From: Fortiea sp. LEGE XX443
Lineage (GTDB): Bacteria; Cyanobacteriota; Cyanobacteriia; Cyanobacteriales; Nostocaceae
NCBI RefSeq assembly: GCF_015206815.1
Contig: NZ_JADEXZ010000049.1
Coordinates: 1-45,984, forward strand
Direction of reading: 5' to 3'
Length of the DNA stretch: 45,984 nt
This document shows positions 41,024-45,984 of this stretch, piece by piece; the first letter of the stretch is position 1; every line of letters begins with the position of its first letter. Position numbers and translations under genes: made by a program. The notes under the pieces were generated by a model. The model worked only from the letters and a program-made list of their open reading frames with translations, made no database searches and was not told where the DNA came from.

Positions 41024-42520
41024 ATGTTGATTAATGCTGAACACCTACTGCAATACCAACGCTGCAAACGCCGACCTGTTTTAGATATTAATGCTGACAA
41101 AAGCCAACGAGATGCACCTAATGACTTATTGGCTAAACTGCATCAAGATAAAATTGCCTATCATCGGGGTATTTTGGCAGGGTTTACCTATGAACAACCA
41201 AAATATTCACCAGGGAATAGAGAAGCCGTTGAAGCTGAGACTTTAGAATTAATGCAGCGTGGAGTTGAGTATATTTATCATGGAGTGCTGTTAAGCAATT
41301 ATCAAGATTGGACAGATACAGCCAGTGAAAAATACACTCTCCTCAGCCGTCCAGATTTACTTATCAAACAGCCAGGACAGTCCTGTTTTGGTGATTGGAT
41401 GTATGTTCCAGCAAGTATGGAACTGGGTAAGCGTCCCAAGCAGGAATATCAAGCTGTCGCTGCATTCCACGCCCAAGTATTAGCAAACGTGCAAGGAGTA
41501 ACCCCAGACACAGCGTGGTTGTTATTGCGTACCAAAGACAGTGGTTATCCCGTAGATTTAGCGAAATGGACACCACAGATGCTAAAAATTCTGGAAGAGT
41601 TCATTCAAGCGTTGCAAGTATCAGATGCACCAGAGATGTTTATTTCTCGGCAAAAGTGTAATCTTTGTCACTGGCATAGTCAATGTTACGCGATCGCGCA
41701 ATCACAAAACCATCTCTCATTATTACCAGGAGTCACACCAGTCCGCTACGCCCAACTCCAAGCCCTTTCTTTAACAACACTCGAATCTCTCGCTAACACA
41801 AGTCCCACTACTCTGGAAGATTTACCTGGTTTTGACAGCATAGTAGCAACCAAGTTAGTTATCCAAGCCCAATCTGTCATCGAAAAACGTCCCTTGATTT
41901 TACCAACTTCTCTACCAAAAGCAGAAATTACATTTACGGCTCCTGTAGAACTGTATTTTGATATTGAAGCCCAGCCAGATTTAGATTTAGATTATCTTTT
42001 AGGCGTTTTAGTTGTTGATAGGCAAAAAAATACACAACAGTTCTATTCTTTTTTAGCCGAAACACCAGCGGATGAAGAATTAGTTTGGCAGCAATTTCTC
42101 GATTTAGTTTGGCAATATCCCAACGCGCCAATTTATCATTTTTGTGTTTACGAATTTGATACAGTCAAACGATTAGCTAAGTTATACCGCACTCCTTATT
42201 CTTTAGTAAATCCCGTTCTAAATAGGTTTGTAGATATCTATGAACAATTAATCCAAAGCGTCACCTTACCCGTAGAAAGTTACGCCCTCAAAGTTATTGC
42301 GCGATGGTTGGGGTTTGAGTGGCGCGACAAAGAAGCTAGTGGTGCTAAGTGTATTTACTGGTATGATAAATGGTTAGAGACAGGCGATCGCAGTTTCTTA
42401 GAAATTATCCAACGCTATAACGAAGATGACTGTCACGCAACACGCAGCGTGAAAGACTGGCTGACGAATTTTTTTCAAAATGAATACAGCATAATTCAGG
42501 AGTCAGAAGCTAGTTTGTAA
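41024..42520 (+). CDS. TM0106-type RecB-like nuclease with RNase-H-fold (YprB) exonuclease domain
   Basis: The 498-residue protein has a RecB-like N-terminal half. Cys14 together with C212-x2-C215-x5-C221 forms a Cas4/AddB-like iron-sulfur staple, and the conserved segment LGKRPKQEYQAVAAFHAQVL is present. A helix-hairpin-helix region follows (about 233-290, LPGVTPVRYAQL and LEDLPGFDSI). The C-terminal DEDD-type exonuclease domain has motif I LYFDIEAQPD and motif III YNEDDCHATR. The RecB D-x-K position reads SME, so the first nuclease may be weak or lost (see findings). It probably acts in DNA or RNA processing or repair. The ATG is at 41024. Confidence 0.82.
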   Translation: MLINAEHLLQYQRCKRRPVLDINADKSQRDAPNDLLAKLHQDKIAYHRGILAGFTYEQPKYSPGNREAVEAETLELMQRGVEYIYHGVLLSNYQDWTDTASEKYTLLSRPDLLIKQPGQSCFGDWMYVPASMELGKRPKQEYQAVAAFHAQVLANVQGVTPDTAWLLLRTKDSGYPVDLAKWTPQMLKILEEFIQALQVSDAPEMFISRQKCNLCHWHSQCYAIAQSQNHLSLLPGVTPVRYAQLQALSLTTLESLANTSPTTLEDLPGFDSIVATKLVIQAQSVIEKRPLILPTSLPKAEITFTAPVELYFDIEAQPDLDLDYLLGVLVVDRQKNTQQFYSFLAETPADEELVWQQFLDLVWQYPNAPIYHFCVYEFDTVKRLAKLYRTPYSLVNPVLNRFVDIYEQLIQSVTLPVESYALKVIARWLGFEWRDKEASGAKCIYWYDKWLETGDRSFLEIIQRYNEDDCHATRSVKDWLTNFFQNEYSIIQESEASL

Positions 42521-42557
42521 ATTTTGTTGATGTATAATTTTTACACTTTGTTAGGAC

Positions 42558-42721
42558 TTATACCAATTTAAAAAAAGAATGCGACAGATGCGTAGGTTGG
42601 GTAGTAGCTTGCTTCCCGCAGGGTACGAAGTGAAACCCAACATCTACAAGGTTTTAAGGCGTTGGGTTTCGTCCCTCAACCCAACCTACATCTGTAGCGA
42701 GCATTCTTCAAATTGGTATTA
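42558..42721. mobile_element. MITE-like element, 164 bp
   Basis: The ends form an imperfect inverted repeat of about 43 bp. The left reads TTATACCAATTT, then AGAATG, ACAGATG and GTAGGTTGGG. The right end, reverse-complemented, reads TAATACCAATTT, then AGAATG, ACAGATG and TAGGTTGGG. The inside carries a second fold (GAAGTGAAACCCAAC/GTTGGGTTTCGTCC). There is no ORF. The GTTGGGTTTCGTCCCTCAAC wording is common in intergenic repeats of filamentous cyanobacteria. Confidence 0.75.
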
Positions 42722-43468
42722 GTATCGCTTACAGAAATTTGACTTTAAGCAAAATCAACATCTTTAACTTGTAATTCAATCCTTTATTTAACCGTAACCT
42801 TTTACCATAAAGCAATTTAATTAAAAACGGAAAAATTCCGTATAATATCCAATAGGTGGCGTAAAACTGACGGTTACAACGAAAGGGCAATTGTTGAAAC
42901 AAGTAAGATCGCCTGGTCTTGTAGGGTGCGTGACATTTCATCTACTAAAGAACTAAATGTGTTGAGTACACTTCACTTAAGTCATTAGAAATTGTTCAAA
43001 TCTAATTATTGCTATTTCCAATAACACACATACAACTAATCAATATTAAATTTTCTTTAAAATTTAAGTTAAACATACACTATGAAGTGTACTATTATCT
43101 AGTAAAAATTTATTAGATATAGTTAAAATTAGGAACTCCTTATATTATTTAAAATTAAATGGCTAAAGAGTATATAGATTAACGACTTAGTACTCCTTAA
43201 TAATGAGAAACTAGCTTTTGTTGATTGCCATTAGTATGAATTGATGAAAAGCATGGAAAAGCGAATTTTTAACGAAAAATTTAATATTTTATTACAAATA
43301 AAAAAATATTTTTTGGCAGTAAAATATACAATATTAAATAAAAACTGCATAGTTCATCAGGAATGCTTTAGGTCAGTAACCTACTCTCAACACAATAATC
43401 AACTACAGATAAAATGTTGTGGGTAATGAAGTTTTCCTCATTTACAGAAGTTTTCTAGAGGACTTGTC

Positions 43469-43582
43469 ATACCAATTCACGAAAATCTTGATACAAATTA
43501 ATGGTTTTTAATTCTTTCTCCCTGCTCCCTGCCCCCTGCCCCCCTGCGGCCTACTTGTATCAAACTTAAAGTGAAACGGTAT
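43469..43582. mobile_element. second MITE-like inverted-repeat element, 114 bp
   Basis: The left end ATACCAATTCAC...TTGATACAA (43469-43496) and the reverse complement of the right end, ATACCGTTTCAC...TTGATACAA (43555-43582), agree at about 19 of 28 bases. The centre contains a pyrimidine-rich TCCCTGCTCCCTGCC tract. It is non-coding. Sequences of this ATACCGTTTCAC type are frequent repeats in Nostoc-like genomes. Confidence 0.6.
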
Positions 43583-43895
43583 CAAAGGTAGATTGATTGG
43601 TATCGAGATGAAGGCAGAATTTTCCTACTTGTCAGCATGGAAAGTAGCAATTTTGCAAAAAAGTTGGCTCTCTATAAGTAGCCAACTATACTATAGTTAG
43701 CGATCGCTCCCAGCTTGATTACTCATACCGTAACCTAGGCTATATAAGGAAAACCAAAATATTAACTTCTGTGAAACTGAATTAAATTTTCTGGATTATC
43801 GGAAAATATTTGGGGATCTAATTTTTAAAAGAAAGTGTGCTATAAATTACCGTCAGAACTATCCATAATGGTTCGACCCTTGAAGGAGCTATGAA

Positions 43896-44807
43896 GTGGA
43901 ACAAAATAAATCGTTACTGTGGCCGCAAGGTATATTAATTGCTTTGCTTGCCTTGGGTGCTACATTAAGCGTGGCTGTAATGATGCTTCTTAGGCCAAAC
44001 GCGTCGGAAGCTCAAAGCAATCAAAATATAGATATAAACAATAATTTAGTTGCTAAAGTTGGTACTCAAAAGCGGATTGAGGGGCTAAAGGCGACAATGC
44101 TCACAAGCTGGCAACAAGAAGCACAAGCTAAAGGTCTTGGTTATACTTTAGCTAAACGCTTTCAAGGAGCCACAATTAAAGAAGCTAAACTAAGTCAAGC
44201 TCAAAAAGTAATTGCTCTTACCTTTGATGATGGCCCTTGGCCTGAAAGTACTGCTCAAGTATTGGATATTCTCAAACAAAATAATATCAAAGCAACATTT
44301 TTTGTCGTTGGGCAGAACGTCAAGAATTTTCCAGAGTTACTCAAGCGGGTAGGTGCTGAAGGCCACGTAATCGGGAATCATACTTGGCATCACTGGTATC
44401 ATGTCATGAATCAACAAGCAGCCGCCTATGAAATTGACCATACAACAGAAATAATTTATCAGACTACAGGTATAAAAACAAATTTGTTTCGACCACCTGG
44501 AGGTATTATGCACAATGGAGTAGCTGCCCATGCCAGAAATACCAAGTATGCCATTGTTATGTGGTCATCTGACTCTGTAGACTATTCCCTACCTGCTGTG
44601 CCGAAGTTAATTGATAATGTCTTTCGACAGGCTAAACCTGGTGGTATTGTACTAATGCACGATGGCGGTGGAAATCGCTCTCGAACTGTACAAGCTTTAC
44701 CAGAAATTATTAATAGATTTCGTAAGCAGGGATACCGTTTTGTGACTATTCCAGAACTTTTAGAGATGGAAGATAAAGAGCAAACTGTAATTGCCAATAA
44801 AAAGTAA
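43896..44807 (+). CDS. polysaccharide deacetylase (NodB domain), membrane-anchored
   Basis: The 303-residue protein starts at a GTG seven bases after AAGGAG; an out-of-frame ATG at 43891 is ignored. It has an N-terminal signal anchor (about 9-32) and a NodB domain (about 103-290). Metal and catalytic residues are the base/ligand pair Asp111-Asp112 (TFDDGPWP), His162 and His166 (NHTWHH), Arg199 in RPPGG, Asp in SSDSVDY and His255 in LMHDGGG. It should deacetylate N-acetylated glycans such as peptidoglycan or exopolysaccharide in the periplasm. No glycan-synthesis genes are adjacent. The length is typical. Confidence 0.9.
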   Translation: MEQNKSLLWPQGILIALLALGATLSVAVMMLLRPNASEAQSNQNIDINNNLVAKVGTQKRIEGLKATMLTSWQQEAQAKGLGYTLAKRFQGATIKEAKLSQAQKVIALTFDDGPWPESTAQVLDILKQNNIKATFFVVGQNVKNFPELLKRVGAEGHVIGNHTWHHWYHVMNQQAAAYEIDHTTEIIYQTTGIKTNLFRPPGGIMHNGVAAHARNTKYAIVMWSSDSVDYSLPAVPKLIDNVFRQAKPGGIVLMHDGGGNRSRTVQALPEIINRFRKQGYRFVTIPELLEMEDKEQTVIANKK

Positions 44808-44918
44808 TGTAGCACTTCTATCTATTTGATTTATGAACCTACTCCTAGAGGTAGGGAATAGGTAATACATTTATTTACTATTAATTTAGGATTGCTATAA
44901 ATACTTTCTTTGCAGAAT

Positions 44919-44984
44919 GCGATCGCACTTGTCCAAATTTATCATTGATTGACTGCTGTTACTATACCTGACAAGTGCGATCGC
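44919..44984. terminator. 15-bp inverted repeat built on HIP1 octamers
   Basis: GCGATCGCACTTGTC (44919-44933) and GACAAGTGCGATCGC (44970-44984) are exact reverse complements separated by 36 bp. They lie between the convergent deacetylase and lipoprotein genes and may form a shared 3' hairpin. No T-run is present. Each arm contains the HIP1 octamer GCGATCGC. Confidence 0.5.
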
Positions 44985-45025
44985 TAAAATTATACTTTAC
45001 TTGTAAATCCCTGATAATTATCTTT

Positions 45026-45472
45026 CTACCGCTTTAATTGCTCTCGCCATTCATCTAAACTGATATATTTATTTTCAATCACATCGAGGACTTCAATTAT
45101 ACCACTGGTACTGAAGACACGAAACCAATAAATTGTAGAATCATGGTTTGGTTGGTTTTCAAATATGCGAACTGTATAGTAAGGTTCATGGGGACTAGGA
45201 GAACCATCAACTACTGCGCCCACTTTGATAGTACCTTTAGAAAGCCTTTCAATTTCCCTGGCTTTGCGTCGTACTAATGGCAACTTCCAGACTAAATTTA
45301 GGGCTGTTTTTTCATCAATTTCTCTGGTAACTTCAGCAACTTCCACAATATTGACTGTATTTAACTCAGATAATGTTTGTGATTCATGATTAGAATTTTG
45401 AGAAAAAGCTAATTGGCATCCCACACCCATCAATAAAGAAGCTATCATCGGGAACCAAATGAATCTTTTCAT
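45026..45472 (-). CDS. small lipoprotein-like exported protein, unknown function
   Basis: The 148-residue protein begins MKRFIWFPMIASLLMGVGCQ, a signal peptide whose LLMGVGC end resembles a lipobox, so Cys19 may be lipid-modified. The mature part (about 45-148) is a charged alpha/beta domain with an Arg-rich helix (LVRRKAREIERLSKGTIKVG), then beta strands (YYTVRIFENQPNHDSTIYWF) and a final helix. It probably sits in the periplasm or at the inner face of the outer membrane. I do not recognise the family. The ATG is at 45470-45472 and the gene is convergent with the deacetylase. Confidence 0.65.
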   Translation of the reverse strand: MKRFIWFPMIASLLMGVGCQLAFSQNSNHESQTLSELNTVNIVEVAEVTREIDEKTALNLVWKLPLVRRKAREIERLSKGTIKVGAVVDGSPSPHEPYYTVRIFENQPNHDSTIYWFRVFSTSGIIEVLDVIENKYISLDEWREQLKR

Positions 45473-45633
45473 GGAATAATTCTTGAGTATTATGGTTTTA
45501 TCTCATTTCATGTTATCCATACACTAGGATAACAGTCTCTACCTGATCATTGATGTGATTAACCATTTCTTCTTATTGCTCTTAATAATTCGGGGATCTT
45601 GTTGTTTACGAGTAATTATTGACTGTAATATGA

Positions 45634-45843
45634 TTAATTTAAGGGAATTTTCGCCTTTTGAAATACCTGCTCAACTGTAAATTCCAGCCCTGGAAATAGG
45701 AAATCTTGAAATATTTCATCTCCCATAAATGTCTGTGGTGCTGCATCTGGGAAAAAAACAGTAATACTTCTAGCTTTACTGTCTACCACCCACACCCGCA
45801 ACACTTGTGCATCTAAATAATCTTTGGCTTTAGCCATCATTGC
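45634..45843 (-). pseudogene. C-terminal remnant of a Uma2-family (DUF820) protein
   Basis: About 68 residues remain: AKAKDYLDAQVLRVWVVDSK, then ARSITVFFPDAAPQTFMGDE and a tail FLFPGLEFTVEQVF. This is the C-terminal third of a Uma2 protein, a PD-(D/E)XK-like fold common in cyanobacteria, in which the segment YL..GV..VWVVD holds a core strand. The normal length is about 190 residues; the N-terminal part with the catalytic acids is missing. Immediately upstream stands the end of an IS66-like element, which evidently split the gene. The ATG at 45840 is only an internal methionine. Confidence 0.7.
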
Positions 45844-45984
45844 GTAAGGATTCAGGTCTAATATTGAGGAAGTAAAGAAGGGCGAAACTGAGAATTATTA
45901 GAGTCAGCAATTAGAGCTTGTGCAAAAAAATCAACAACAGACTTACCTTGACGGCGACAAGTCTGCACCACCGTCAATAAATTG
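45844..45984 (-). mobile_element. edge of an IS66-family insertion sequence
   Basis: The putative terminus GTAAGGATTCAGG starts at 45844; IS66-family ends characteristically begin GTAA. The transposase stop codon lies 14 bp inside. The element continues beyond the window, so its other end and the 8-bp target duplication cannot be checked. Confidence 0.6.
45858..45983 (-). CDS. IS66-family transposase, C-terminal end (partial)
   Basis: The reading frame entering from the right edge ends with TAG at 45858-45860. The 41 residues NLLTVVQTCRRQGKSVVDFF, then AQALIADSNNSQFRPSLLPQY match the typical C-terminus of IS66 TnpC (V.TCR.QG.S..DFF...L and PSLLP). The transposase would lie mostly outside the window, in a minus-strand orientation, next to the element's end. 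Confidence 0.65.
   Translation of the reverse strand, partial: NLLTVVQTCRRQGKSVVDFFAQALIADSNNSQFRPSLLPQY

Larger units (their letters stand above)
42521..43895. other. long repeat-rich intergenic region
   Basis: The 1,375 bp hold no convincing gene; short frames at 42729-42941 (minus) and 43241-43426 (plus) have no ribosome site and poor composition. Two MITE-like inverted-repeat elements (42558-42721 and 43469-43582), a pyrimidine-rich CCCTGCTCCCTG tract and a small hairpin GTTGGCT/AGCCAAC (43663-43686) lie here. Confidence 0.6.

Noticed and set aside
42729-42941. 70-codon minus-strand ORF next to the MITE
   Set aside because: No ribosome site, low-complexity tail, and it abuts repeat DNA.
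43241-43426. 61-codon ORF in the repeat-rich spacer
   Set aside because: Very AT-rich, Lys/Ile/Asn-biased, no ribosome site and no recognisable motif.

Overview
The window comes from a filamentous, heterocyst-forming cyanobacterium (order Nostocales). The evidence is a hetZ-patU heterocyst-patterning pair, a ccmK3-ccmK4 pair of beta-carboxysome shell genes, an AvaK/YsnF-type akinete/stress protein, a low-temperature-induced protein beside Dps, very frequent GCGATCGC (HIP1) octamers, tandem heptamer repeats such as TAATTCG, and long AT-rich spacers. It is ordinary chromosome with one IS edge at the right end. No CRISPR array, prophage or complete IS element was seen.

Layout. 1-6.5 kb: tail of an unknown gene, a TPR protein, a TonB-like proline-rich protein, a lipase, a cytochrome b6-like membrane protein, and a convergent, overlapping cation/proton antiporter. 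6.8-7.0 kb: two identical tRNA-Glu(UUC) genes. 7.3-9.9 kb: a START-like lipid-binding protein downstream of a GAF sensor kinase that lacks its phospho-acceptor histidine. 10.5-12.2 kb: a ribbon-helix-helix regulator divergent from an HNH nuclease operon whose leader looks like a transcription attenuator. 12.4-13.5 kb: a degenerate tRNA-Lys-like gene and a TPR protein. 14.3-16.5 kb: a stress cluster of low-temperature-induced protein, Dps and a ChaB-domain protein. 16.6-18.4 kb: an alpha/beta hydrolase and ccmK3-ccmK4. 19.4-22.9 kb: hetZ, an unsplit patU and a Crp-family regulator. 23.2-28.8 kb: an M61 peptidase, fused pyrF-pyrE, an AI-2E-type transporter and an EamA transporter. 29.0-32.6 kb: an exported protein, tRNA-Ser(UGA), a phosphoesterase, an HtpX-like protease and a small protein. 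32.6-36.7 kb: a pentapeptide-repeat membrane protein, a perfect 24-bp inverted repeat, a PRC-barrel/AvaK protein and a tiny coiled-coil protein. 36.8-42.5 kb: SAM hydrolase, a coupled DUF2301-DUF218 membrane pair, gluconokinase, a class V aminotransferase and a TM0106-type nuclease. 42.5-46.0 kb: a repeat-rich spacer with two MITE-like elements, a polysaccharide deacetylase, a lipoprotein, and an Uma2 gene cut by an IS66-type element.

How the genes work together. Most are single-gene transcription units. Likely operons are sensor kinase + START protein, HNH nuclease + conserved protein, ccmK3-ccmK4, hetZ-patU, pyrFE + AI-2E transporter, and DUF2301 + DUF218. The stress cluster and the AvaK-type protein suit desiccation or akinete survival. 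hetZ-patU and the Crp regulator suit developmental control.

No complete new system is evident. The best leads are the HNH-gene leader (uORF, anti-terminator, terminator), the degenerate tRNA-Lys-like gene, the cytochrome b6 homologue with one heme ligand changed to Gln, the sensor kinase with Asp in place of the phospho-acceptor His, and the pentapeptide membrane protein with an effector-like C-terminal tail. All calls come from reading the sequence; no database search was run.
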